Below are positions 32,449 to 43,697 of a stretch of DNA of 64,000 nucleotides, piece by piece (position 1 is the first letter of the stretch; every line of letters begins with the position of its first letter). The DNA lies in the NCBI GenBank assembly GCA_029255685.2, contig CM055318.2, positions 811,001 to 875,000 on the forward strand, written 5' to 3'. The DNA is from Silene conica (lineage: Eukaryota; Streptophyta; Magnoliopsida; Caryophyllales; Caryophyllaceae). The notes under the pieces are model-generated. The model ran no database searches, was not told the origin of the DNA, and saw nothing but the letters and a program-made list of their open reading frames with translations. Position numbers and translations under genes: made by a program.

Positions 32449-34069
32449 CTAGCGTGACACCCGTGAAAATTCACGGGTTGTTCAATTTTAATGTTGACGG
32501 AAAATGATCAATTAAAATCGTTAGATATACTAATAATATATGTGATGTATATTTAAATACTTTAAAGAAAACATGTTGACATTAAAAAGTTTGACGTATA
32601 ACTTGAAAAGCGTAAAATATAATTAAAAAATGAAACTTATAACTTTCCAATAAAAGAAGTTTTTAGTAATAGAATAAAAATTTCTCGTAGAACATAGTTG
32701 GTTAATAGTAAGTAATGATAGTAAGTAATGATCCAATTGCCATAATGGTAATTCGATTTTGTGATTTTTTAGAAGAGAAATTGTATTGTGTAGAGACTTA
32801 AAATTTTAGGATAGGAAAAATTATGTTGGAATAGCTGATTTAACTATTTATATATTGTAGAAAATAAAGGAGGAGAAGAAAAGATAAGGCTGACCATTGC
32901 ACTTTTCGAGCAACATATATAGAGAAACCAAAAGTGTAACCATTATATTTCCAATTACATTTTGTATTTAATAGGAACGGTTTTATTATTTGAATGCTTG
33001 GGAAACCAAAAGAGTATAATCAGTTGTAAGGTTTATAAAATGTTCATTGCGTAATTTTGAAAGTTGCGTAATTATATTAATTTTGAAACCAACCGTAGTT
33101 CATTTCGTAATTTACAATTTTGTTTTATATCAAAATTGTATTAATTATACCAATAGAGTAAAGGTATTTTGAAAGGTGTCAACTATTGTATTATTAATTA
33201 ACGGCAGTCATTCCCGAAATGAGTTTCGGTTTTCCATGGATTTTCCAACTTATCATAATTTATTGAGTAAATTAATAATAACTCCCTTTTAAAATTCACT
33301 TTTCTAAAATTACTCCCTTATATAATTTTTTTCTAAAATTACTCCCTTAAAATGTATTTTTATCAAAAAATGTTCAAAACTCTAATTCAAGTGACTTATT
33401 TTACAAGTTTATGAATTGATTTCGTTTGTAACATAGCCAATTTATGTTTTTATAGGTATAACAATGTAGAATAAGTTTAAAAACATAGAGAATATGTAAC
33501 CTAAATTGGAATTTTGAAGCAATTTTTAATAAAAGTGCATCTTAAGGGAGTAATTTTAGAAAAACAATATATAAGGGAGTAATTTTAAAAAACCTTATTT
33601 TAAAAGGGAATTATTTTTAATTTACTCTAATTTATTATTTATTATTTATTATTTATTAATTCCTCCGTTGGACATTTCCCAAATAAATTTATTATAAGTT
33701 GGAAAGTTCAACCTATTGTACTATTGTAGTATTAATTATACCAAAGCTAGTTAATCGAATGTTGTGGGACATTCCCGAAATGAATTTATTATATTATTAT
33801 ATTATTATATTATCATATAAAAAAGTATTATTAATATTGTACTATTGTAGTATTAATTCCTACGTTGCACATTCCCCAAATACAATGATAGTTGGCTTAT
33901 TTATTATATTATTATATTATTATATTATATTATAGTTGGCTTATTTTTATTGGTCTATTTGGATGTATCATTCTAAGATTGAATGAGAGGGCTCTATTAT
34001 GAAATACTGAAATATTAAGCTGCCACATCAATATTTTAACATTCCTCTTTTATATATATATAATGATGA
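32449..34069 (-). mobile_element. short non-autonomous Helitron, 1.62 kb
   Basis: Minus-strand 3' end: hairpin CCCGTGAATTTTCACGGG, seven bases, CTAG, then T. The 5' end at 34069 reads A|TCATCATTATATATATATAA, like the Helitron ending at 23703. No gene inside; it contains a foldback at 33278-33625. Confidence 0.7.
33278..33625. repeat. foldback element with repeated TAAAATTACTCCCTTA motifs
   Basis: TTCTAAAATTACTCCCTTA occurs twice at the left and its complement TAAGGGAGTAATTTTAGAA twice at the right, forming an interrupted inverted repeat. Nested in the Helitron at 32449-34069. Confidence 0.7.
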
Positions 34070-34806
34070 TTAATCACGACCCAGGTAATATAAAAATTAG
34101 CCCATAAATAATAGCAAAAGAAGAAGACAATGACTAGAAACAAGAGTGGGTTGGCGTGATATGGAGGGTAGCTCATTTGTCGCAAGTTATATTCGGAAAT
34201 TTTTGACGGATTAAATAAAATTTACGGGATTAAAAAAGAGCAAATCATTTTTTTATTTTCTAGGCACTTTTATTTCAACAAAATTTAAAAGGTAAAATGT
34301 TAGCAAGGTCATTAGGTTGAAAAATAAAGATTTTACCATTATACCACAAGATATTTATTGTATATTTAACGAGATATAGTAATTTATCTAGTATTCAACC
34401 ATATTTGGAGTAGCAAAAACCCGTCTTCTAAATCAATTTTTTTAAGTTTGAGGTAGCGCCCGTCAGCCCTTACTACTACCTAGGTTCGCCCCTGATACCA
34501 ATCACAACGAAAACGTATTGTTAGTCGTGGGCGTCTGACAAGTAATTACCGTACATACCCTGGTCCTCAATATGTGCATTTTTGTAAAATTTATGTATGA
34601 AGATAACATTTTATATTGTTTAACGTAATCCGTAATCACTCTTAATGATCGACAATGAAATTACCGATTAACACTATTATTCAGGATAAGAGACGCTTTT
34701 CATAGGTTATTAAAATCGAGGTCATATCATAAAAAACCTTAAAAATACACAATTACTATTAATATCTTTTATAAAAAAAATTTTGGTATACTTTGAACGA
34801 AATATA

Positions 34807-35098
34807 TGATATATTATTAGGATATTGAGCCTATAATAGGCAAACCCATCTATTATTAGGGTTTAATTCTAAAGTAAGCCCATCTATCATTAGGTTTTCA
34901 TTCTAGGATTTGACTAACGATATATTATAAATACATCGCTCAATATCCTAATATATATGATCGATATATAATAGAAATAGAAAGAGCGAAAATTATATTG
35001 TTATTGATAGTTCATTCGTATGAAACAATTACATATTTACATCGATATCGTATTTATACAAATTACGGTATATTTAGTATATCATAATATTTTCAACA
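34807..35098. mobile_element. solo LTR, 292 bp
   Basis: Starts TGATATATTATTAGGA and ends ATTTTCAACA (TG...CA), flanked by ATATA on both sides (34802-34806 and 35099-35103). It contains a TATA-like TTATAAATAC. The duplication is AT-rich, so the support is moderate. Confidence 0.6.
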
Positions 35099-35103
35099 AT
35101 ATA

Positions 35104-36309
35104 CAACATGGTTGTTATATAATCGAGTCCTCAATTTTGACATTTAGAACATGACCTTCTGGATCCTTAAATTCGTCACAATCTTGTGACGTTAGACAAA
35201 TTTAAAATTGAGAGGGCAAATAAGAAAGACAAGTAAAAACGAGTTGTAAACGGTCACAAATTTATGACCGTTACAAATAAGACGGACCGTTAATAATAAT
35301 CGGAATCTAGGTTGGTGTCTCATGCCATTATTGACCTCCATTATCCCTAGTTCATGTGAGTCTTCACGTGGCATTTCACGTCTTACGCAAGTATCTCTAG
35401 TTACTCTATCGATTTGCGATTAGATCGGCTCACTAATCAGCTGTATTTTGTTGCTACATGCCTACATGTGTACTAATGTACGATTATTCGTTATTAGACC
35501 TGTCATCACCGGATTTGTAAACCAATCTGTAAGTATTAATCCAAGGCCCAAATGCTCGCTTAACCTAAAAAACTGACCCGTTAGTGTAAAGTGAAACTCT
35601 GGTCGAACTACTTGCTTAATAAATCAAATATAAATTTATATTAATTACATAGTTAAAATATTACTCGTAATAATTAACACACAATTTAGATATTTATTTA
35701 TATGTTAAATGTGTATGAGGATTTACATGTATTAATTTTAGTAATTAAAACACAAACATAATTTAAAAATCAGATTTATATTTTACATTAAATTAATATT
35801 GAAATAGACTTATTTTTAATAATTAGATTTTAAATAAGTACCAAAAGTCATGCTTAAATATTAATCAAATTTAACAATTTCAAAAACGAAAATGATTTAA
35901 AGTTTGTAAAAATAGTGGCGTGAAAACTATTTTTAGGCATATTTTAACCTCGCTATAAACATGTAATTTGCGTAGTCTAACTCTCTAACCCGTATAGCCC
36001 AAATCAGTATTCAAACTCAGCTCAACTTACCCAAGTAACCCAACCCGTATTATCTAATAATGCATGGTATGACAGTTTTTACTTTATAACATAAATCAGA
36101 ATTCGAACCTAAGCCCAAATCAAACCTGTTGGGCCAATTTAAGAACCCGTACTGCTTCAAGAGGTTTGATTTTTTTTATCTCACTTAAATTATCTTTTTT
36201 TGTACAAATGTAAACTTTATATTATAGTCTATATTTTCAAGTATTTCCTCCATCTTAATTATTTATTTAACTTCGATACTAATAATACTGTTTAGCTAAC
36301 ACACGTTTC
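35104..36309. other. AT-rich intergenic DNA without a gene
   Basis: No supported frame. A short TTCGTCACAATCTTGTGACG palindrome at 35172 resembles the TTGTGACGG MITE family; the rest is unremarkable. Confidence 0.6.
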
Positions 36310-36312
36310 TTA

Positions 36313-36627
36313 GGGCAATTGCAATGCAAGAACTTTAAGTTTATAAAGTTCTTCCTTTGCCATGTCAATTTTTGACAAACTCAAAATTTAAGAACTTTTA
36401 GTCACAATGGAAGAACTTTAAATAAAGTTCTTTAATGTGACCCACACTATATCCATTTAATGTTTTTCATTTGATAATTAATTCTTATTTTGGAAGAACT
36501 CAGTTCTTATTCTCAAACCCAGTTTGTGATTTTAAACACAAACTTTATTTCACAATGGTAAAAACATTATTTTAAAATTCTTGGTTACAAACTCAATGCA
36601 AGAATCACTCCATTGCAATTGCTCTCA
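36313..36627. mobile_element. Tourist-like MITE, 315 bp
   Basis: Ends GGGCAATTGCAATGCAAG and CATTGCAATTGCTCTCA are near-inverted repeats, with TTA on both sides (36310-36312 and 36628-36630). The interior has several AAGAACTTTA words in both orientations. Confidence 0.7.
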
Positions 36628-36753
36628 TTACCCTAAAAATAATAATAATATACTTGTCATAACTGTTATTTTAGCTGAGAAATAAATTTTCTATTTAGTG
36701 GGATTTACAGTACAAAGTGTCAAAATGACGATTAGCCTCATAATTTTGAGTAA

Positions 36754-36976
36754 GGTCCTGTTCTTTTCGGCTGAAACGAACTAAATTGAATTAATTGGTG
36801 TAGAGCTGAATTGAACTAAATTGGGTGAAACTGGGGTATAGTAAATTTAGTTGAATTAAAAGTTAATTTTGTGAAGAGATTAAATGAATATAATTGATTG
36901 AATGTAAATAAAATTTAACGAAATATAGCTAAGCAAAATTGGGAGGAACTGAAAATAAGTCAGAAAGAACATGGCC
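36754..36976. mobile_element. Harbinger-like MITE, 223 bp
   Basis: Ends GGTCCTGTTCTTTTCGGC and, reversed, GGCCATGTTCTTTCTGAC, flanked by TAA on both sides. Same family and length as 395-616 and 53931-54153. Confidence 0.8.
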
Positions 36977-37463
36977 TAATTGAGAGATTAATATCATAAG
37001 TGTCAATTTTAGTGATTAAAGTGAAATTGAACTCAAATTTTTTATTCACAAACAAAATTGCACCTAAAATATAAATTTCGTCAAGTATAATTTATCAATG
37101 CAATAATTTTTTTTATGCATAATGGTATAAAATTTATTTCACATTTTAGGAACAAAATAATATTGAATGACTTATCTACAATAAATTGATAATATTATCC
37201 AGTATAACCCAAATCAGAATTCGAACCCTGGCCCGAACCAAACTTGCCCATGATAAATTGCAAATTAGGTCAAAAAAAACATGTTGGGCTGATTTAGTAT
37301 ACAGCAAATTAGGGTTTCACATATTATCACATTTAGTCCGTCTTAATTTCCAGCCGAAACAAGAGTCTGCCAACAGTATAAGACTGAGTAGGAGTCTCTA
37401 AATTTTGTTCAGTATTCCCTTCTCAATTTCTCAATCTCTCAGCTCAATTTAATTCTGCTGACG

Positions 37464-38505
37464 ATGATACTAAGAATCTCAGGTAATCTTCTTCGTGTTT
37501 CCCCTTTTCAACATCGATTTCAATCTCAATTAATTTCCCCAAATTACTCCCCGTATTTTATCGATGTTGTTGAGGATCCCCAGTTATTTCTAGATCTAGG
37601 TTTAGAACAATGTCGATTAGGGTTTTCTGGAATAGATATTCCCGTTTCGTTATTTCATCAATTGATTAAACCCAATCCCTCCTTTTCTACTGTCGATTTT
37701 GCGTTATCTCTCCTGGATAAGCATCTTAAGCATGGTTATCCACCTGATGCTGTCATTAGAACTATCTTACCTTTTTCAATGGACTTATACTTTCTGATAT
37801 GGGATACAACCCGACCTTCAATGATGGTGTTTTCAACTTGGCTTGAAATAAGCCCAACGTTGTCATTTACGACACTATCATTGATAGTCTTTGTGTCTCT
37901 CTTGTGGCCGGCGAAGCAAGGGCTATTTTTGAAACGATAACATTATGGTGTTACACCTAATGTTGTGACTTTCAACGCCGCAAGGGCCCTTTTTGAAACG
38001 CTGACATTATGGTGTCACACCTAATGTCGTGACTTTCACGACGCAAGGTCTATTTTTGAAACGTTGACATTATGGTGTCACGCCTAATGTTGTGACTTTC
38101 AACAACTTGTTGGATGGGTATTGTCTTCGTCGTATGCCGGAATATATGAAAAAGCTCCTAAATATCTCGGTCAAAAATGGTATCATGCCTAATGTTGCTT
38201 TGTTGGATGACGCAAGGTCTATTTTTGAAACTCTGACCTGTGTTATACCACCTAATGTTGTGACTTTTAATGGTGCCATGCCTAATGGCCCTTTGTTGGA
38301 GGGCTTAGTCTTGGATACCGGCCGATATTTTCGAACAACTAAGGCTAGAAAGGATGATCCAAACTTTCAAGACAAATCCGAGAAAAACAAAACCAACCGG
38401 ATGTCAGGAAGTACCGAAAAAGGCAAGGGCTTAGGTACTCACATTATGGGTCGTACCAATGGAGCTATGAACCTTGATGATCGATCACATATGTTGCTTG
38501 TATGA
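37464..38505 (+). pseudogene. decayed restorer-like (RFL-type) PPR gene
   Basis: The first frame (158 codons) starts MILRISGNLLRVSPFQHRFQ, a probable mitochondrial presequence, and contains FALSLLDKHLKHGYPPDAV, typical of PPR proteins of the Rf-like clade. It then loses frame. Later frames hold further PPR helices: NVVTFNNLLDGYCLRRMPEY, KNGIMPNV, and DARSIFETLT before PPNVVTFN. The order is PPR-like but the units are scrambled, short and interrupted by frameshifts between 37790 and 38090. A mainly charged, unrelated stretch ends the last frame. RFL genes are normally about 600 residues, so this is clearly broken and could not bind RNA as a normal PPR array. Confidence 0.75.
37915..38275. repeat. 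tandem duplications inside the PPR pseudogene
   Basis: The block GC.AGG.CTATTTTTGAAACG ... CCTAATGTTGTGACTTTC recurs four times at spacings of about 60-120 bp and again near 38510. It corresponds to part of a PPR motif and looks like expansion by unequal exchange after the gene had decayed. Confidence 0.7.
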
Positions 38506-39381
38506 AGCAAGGTCTATTTTTGAAACGTTTAAATGTGTTATACCGCCTAATGTTGTGACTTTCAATCGTGTCATGCCTAATGTTGCTCTGTTGGATTTGA
38601 TGCAAATGTTCTAAGAATGACTATTACATATATTTAGCACTACTTTGTGTAACGAATTTCCATTTGGCTGGTTATTTCTTTTTAATCCTATTCTATATAC
38701 AGAGTAAATCATTGGTGCATATTACATACATAGGAATTTCATCAAATATACTTACTATTCGAGACGTTTGTTTTATGTCCATTTCTTTTCATAAATTTGT
38801 TAAGCGACTGTATACCCTTTTTCATAGTTATAGACCGTATCTCTTGTTGGGTTAAACTACGTTGGCATATTGAACTTCTGATAATATGCTCGGAGCACCC
38901 GACGGTGATTTCTTCTACGTAGGGCATTGAAATTTAAAGTTGAGATTGAAATGAATGGATGAAGCAACTTGTGAACTGAAAATTGAGGAAAAAAATGTGA
39001 TCGACAAGTATTTTTGGGTTCGAATGTTATCGTGTTTAAAATGCAGATGTTTCATTTGAGATGAAGCAGATTGTTTTTGATTCGAGTCTCGTTCGAGACA
39101 ATTACCGTCATATCATATTCCCTTTCTACTCATTTTCGATTGTTTGTCGCTTTAGGAAGTAATCTCGTGTAAGATCGTTTTATCAATTAAATTCGAACTG
39201 ATGAGATCATAGAAAGAGCAAAAAAGATTGCAATTTCCGAGAATAAATGCCTGCATAATGTGATGGAACAATCTTATATTGCGATTTTTAGAGCAATCCC
39301 GTGTAGTACACGGGTTTAAGACCACTATAATGATGTTCGTGTTATCGAAGATATAACAGTAGCAGGAAGGAACTAATTAGT

Positions 39382-41085
39382 TCAGCGTTCAAGTTGGCAT
39401 TTGCAGTAGCCATCTGCAACGTCGCACATAAAAACGCCACCAAAATCGTTACATTTTGCTTGACAAGGAGCCGAGTCTTTGCAGCCAACGTCTATCTTGG
39501 TCGCGAACGGGTCGCAATACACATCACTTGTGCAATTTATCTTGTTCTTTTGCCTGATCGCTTCTCCTGTAGGTACATTGCATACACCTGCACACAACCG
39601 CCCGTAATTAAGAATGTTAAAACTTCGGAAAATAACCACTCTTTTCTGTATTGAAAGTAAGTATCTCTCAAGTTTTGGTGTTTCCCGTATTTGTATCACG
39701 GATGTTACTAACAAAAATAGTTGTATACAAGATATTTTTGTACACGTATACTGTAAAATTGCTTTATAGAAGACTGAAAATACAAATAAAAGGGTATAAA
39801 AAAATTGTCTCTCAATAATTTATTGAACTCTCTCAGGTTCTGGTATTCCCGTATTTGTATCACGGATGTTACTAACAAAAATAGTTGTATACAAGACATT
39901 TTTATACACCTATCTATAAAACCGCTTTATAGAAATGAAGCTACAATATCCCCATCATTTGACCCGTAAAAAAGCCGGGCCTAACTTGGACTTGAGTGGT
40001 TAAAATTTCCTGACCCGACTTGGTTCTAACTCGTCCAAATGCCTTGAAATAATGGTCGAGCTAGCCTAGGCCACAGAGGCGTATCCAAGACTCGATTATA
40101 GGGGGTGCAAAAACTTAACAATTATTTCGACGATATGAACTAAAATTTAAACACAATAAAATCGTGAGGCCAGAGTAAAACACAAAATTTAAAAAATTGG
40201 TTCTAAATAATTCAATAAGGTATAAATAAAATAATTTGTATAAATTTGCAAGTATATAGCTCTTTAATGAGAAAAAAAGTACATTTTATAATATAATCCA
40301 GAACATTAAATAGCAATAAAATCAAAATTTATTACTAAATGAGAAAAAAGTGCAAAAATGGCATACATAGGAGTGGAACCCGTGACCAAATTTGTAGAAT
40401 TTCAGTATCTAACCACTACACCAGCAAATATTTGATGAACCTTATAAAAAAACAAGTTTATAAATATTTTCGAACAAATGGGGTGCGGAGGAACCTACTG
40501 TACCGCCCCTAAAAACGCCACTGCTAGGCCAACTACCAGCTAGTTAGTTAGTGACAGAGCCAGAATTTATCCACAGTCTCCTTCAAAAGCCTTGAAATAA
40601 TGGGAATCTCGAAAAAAGTTTGGAAATATGGGATATCAACTAAAAACATTCAAATTTTTATCCCCTCGCTTCTCTCTGGGCCGGTTCAAGATCAGGCGGA
40701 CCTATTAGATTTTTAGGACCAACCCTGACCCGACCCAGTTTGGCAAGACCCGAACCCAACAAAAGACATCAAACTACTTACAGTTCATATCATTGCAGTT
40801 TTTTTATAGGAATTCAATATGAAATGATCAAATCAAACATAATCAGACTGCTTTTAAGAAAGATTTACCCTAATTTTCATACCCTAAATGAAAAAAATGA
40901 AAAAACACAACGCAAAACCGTATAATATAGGAAAAGGACGATACCAAGTCTCGATACAACTTGATGACGCCCTATCATTATCCATACATTTACCGCGTAA
41001 AATTAAAAAGAAAGAAGAGAAACATACCATCAATAAGAAGAACAAGTAGCACCAAAACAACAAGTTTAGACAAAACTTTCTGCAT
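39382..41085 (-). CDS. defensin-like cysteine-rich peptide, two exons, 87 aa
   Basis: Exon 1 (41085-41028) encodes a signal peptide (MQKVLSKLVVLVLLVLLID). Exon 2 (39587-39382) follows a phase-1 intron of 1.44 kb and encodes the mature peptide with nine cysteines. These include C-x3-C (PCQAKC), a later Gly-Gly and a closing C-x5-C-x-C. One-exon signal peptide, one-exon mature domain, and CxxxC with CxC are the marks of plant defensin-like (LCR/DEFL) genes with a CS-alpha-beta fold. Both exons are open, splice sites are good (GATG|GTATGT; TGTGCAG|GT), and a TATA-like TATATAT is about 130 bp upstream. The intron is long for the family and holds a direct repeat and SINE-like DNA. It lies in the same orientation as the surrounding probable Helitron. 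Role (antimicrobial or signalling) cannot be told. Confidence 0.72.
39665..39934. repeat. direct repeat of about 105 bp in the defensin-like gene's intron
   Basis: CCCGTATTTGTATCACGGAT and GTTACTAACAAAAATAGTTG occur at 39689-39732 and again at 39848-39891, in the same order and followed by similar sequence to CGCTTTATAGAA. Confidence 0.85.
40340..40432 (-). repeat. tRNA-derived SINE-like fragment
   Basis: The minus strand has GCTGGTGTAGTGGTTAGATA (A-box) and GGTCACGGGTTCCACTCC (B-box) at tRNA-like spacing, but no foldable acceptor stem, so it is a SINE head and not a tRNA gene. Confidence 0.5.
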
Positions 41086-42270
41086 GATTTTTTTTATTGA
41101 ATTTTGAAATTAGAAAATGAAATGTAGAGAGGTTATTCACGCACGATTTATGTAGAAAAATGAACAGCAGTTTAATTTGCGTGCGTTTTTAAGCTCGAGA
41201 ATATGAAATCGGTTACATATATAGTAGACCGCGTTAGATAACAATTCAATAAATATATATCATTTATGTCATTATTATGTAATGGTTTAGCAATGAAGCA
41301 TTTATTTATTTCATTTATGTCATTATTATGTAATGTAATTAACGTAAACTTTGTTTTAATATAAAAAAGTCAAACATTTGACTTTGACTTAAATAAAAAG
41401 AATATATATAGACGAGTGGAAGACTTTTTTAATGCGGTTGTGAACGGAAGGATGGGGTCAATGGTTTGATAGGGTGAAGAGTGGATTTGAATACGTGACA
41501 TATAAGTGCAAAAAGAAATTCACGAGTCGGTTTTACAACTATGATACACTCACTTTATAACATAATACTCATTTTACCGGCAATTAAATTAAAAAAATAT
41601 ATATGAACTAAAATTAACTTGGATAATTGCACCGACTTTAAATTAAATTAAAATGTAAAAATAATAAATTAAATACATTTTGTTGTATAATTTTTATTAA
41701 TTTAGACTTACCTAATTAATGGAAGAGAGGATAATTAAATCAATAAGGAGGAGGGTAGAGGTCCCTACCATTTTAAAAAAAGAAATTAATTTTTTTATTT
41801 TTATAAATTAACAACCAATCAAATCTCTTCAAATTCTATTCCTTTTTTATATTATAAAGATTGGAATAATAGCAATATTAGGAATAAGTTATAGAATATA
41901 TTATATTATTGCAGTAGGTCTTTTAGAGATCGTCTCTCAATATTGTACAAATTTAATAAAAACTGGTACAAAATGTAAGAAAACAGGTACAAATTATGAT
42001 TAAAGATAAAAATGAGTACATTATTAAGTAAACATGTACGAAATTATTCTGGTATGATCAATGACGAAAGAGTCACGAAATACAAATAAAAGGGTATAAA
42101 ATAATAATGGTTTTCAATCATTTATTGGAAGACCGTCTCTCTCAAGTTTTAGCGATGTTATTGATATTCGTTCGTGGTTGGAAGGATTACAATTTACAAA
42201 TTGTAATAGTACCATATTTATAACACTCAGAGTATCTAAATCATATAAACTAATCTCGCAATATATAATA

Positions 42271-42507
42271 GGATTATTTCATGAGAATAACCTATCCTAT
42301 GGGTGCCCTGCAAATATCACTCCATCCTATCAATAATTTCAAATTAATCCATCCTATTCATCATTCTTCCCATAACAGTCTAATTGGAATTATTGATAGC
42401 GTGAATAAGATGGATTTAATTCATCCTTAGACTGTTATGGTCAGAAGGGTGAATGGAGTGATATTTGCAGGGCACCCATAGGATGGATTATTCTCATGAA
42501 ATAATCC
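42271..42507. mobile_element. Mutator-like foldback element, 237 bp
   Basis: The terminal inverted repeats are at least 54 bp with about three mismatches (GGATTATTTCATGAGAATAA; CCTATGGGTGCCCTGCAAAT; ATCACTCCA). A second inner inverted block is CCATAACAGTCTAA. The nine bases TATATAATA flank both ends (42262-42270 and 42508-42516), the 9-bp duplication of Mutator-like elements. No coding capacity. Confidence 0.8.
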
Positions 42508-43049
42508 TATATAATATTGATATTATTTTGATTACGGTATATTATTACACTATACTGTAATATCTTCTATTATTAACTTTATTTTTAACTTTATTCTGTA
42601 AAAAGAAACAAAACAAGTGTAAACATATCACTGAAACGGATTGGTAATACGGAGTAATAAATAAATGCTTCATTGCTAAACAAATGCATGTACATTGTAC
42701 ATGTTTTGTTTCTTCTCCAAGCTAAGATAATTAATGGCTCGTGCTAATAACTTTTGTAAGGAACTAAATGGATCGGAAGAGACAACATGAATAAATGGTT
42801 AAGACGGAGGTACATATTTTCATCTCGGAGTTAACCATAGAGGCATAGATAAACAAGCAAAAGTTACAATATGTCAACTAGGGTTAGGTCAAACATGTGG
42901 ACGAGCTTGGGATAGCCACTAGGCTAGGCTTTGTTAACCTGGACATGGCCCGGTGGGAGGGACGGGTTGAGTCGAAGAATCTGAGGCCGTACTAGACACT
43001 GTCTTGACTCTCGAGAGCGGGTTAAGGACAGGTCGGGGTACATTTACAT

Positions 43050-43311
43050 TGTTGGGTCTATGCCTTGAATCTGTTAGTCGCCGCTTCGAAGACTATGCGG
43101 GGGTCTCGCTCTTAACCTCTACCCTAGCAGAGTAGCAGTCATCGTATAATATACTGTTCTGAATCTGTAATATGAAAACTCCTCACATTAATAAAACTCT
43201 CTCCCTTCTGCCCTGTGGACGTAGCTAACACACCGTTAGTGAACCAAGTAAATCTGTGCGTATTGTTCTTTATTGTTTGTTTTTATTTTTCTTTGTGCTT
43301 CCGTTATAACA
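43050..43311 (+). mobile_element. solo LTR (deleted form), 262 bp
   Basis: Starts TGTTGGGTCTATGCCTTG and ends TTCCGTTATAACA. Same family as 45046-45356 but with an internal gap of about 50 bp. Flanks TACAT and AACAT match in four of five bases. Confidence 0.8.
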
Positions 43312-43697
43312 AACATGACTTGGGCCCGACCCTAGTTTCTGATGGGTCGATCCCGAAATATTAATGACGAGGAACGCTGCACCGTTACGGCCATAATATG
43401 AACCATTCTCGCGTTTTGATAGGTCTAATCAACGATAAATCCATCGAACATAAGAAAAGGGGGGGAGACGGAAAATTTGTTACTAGCGAATCAGATACGG
43501 AGTACAAATGTTCCTAATGTTGTTACAAATTACTGGTACAAATACAATTATCATCTCTGCAAATTTCCACATTTACAGTTTTACATACATGTAGGTACAA
43601 TCAGACTATTATAAAATGATTTCAATATAAATAACAAATTGAATTCTAAAAATAAAATAATCAAATAATTAAAAAGACGACCTTTTGTACAAATTAT

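Larger units (their letters stand above)
39288..41860 (-). mobile_element. probable Helitron carrying a defensin-like gene, 2.57 kb
   Basis: The right (5') end A|TCTTTATAATATAAAAAAGG, with ATTGGTTGTTAATT just inside, closely matches the right end of the Helitron at 56789-57895. The left (3') end has the hairpin CCCGTGTACTACACGGG, but the terminal tetranucleotide is imperfect: CTAA one base closer to the hairpin, and the flank is A instead of T. So the right end is well supported and the left end only fairly. Confidence 0.5.

Noticed and set aside
33699..33935. 78-codon frame rich in Ile, Leu and Tyr
   Set aside because: Derived from ATT/TAT microsatellite-like sequence inside a Helitron.
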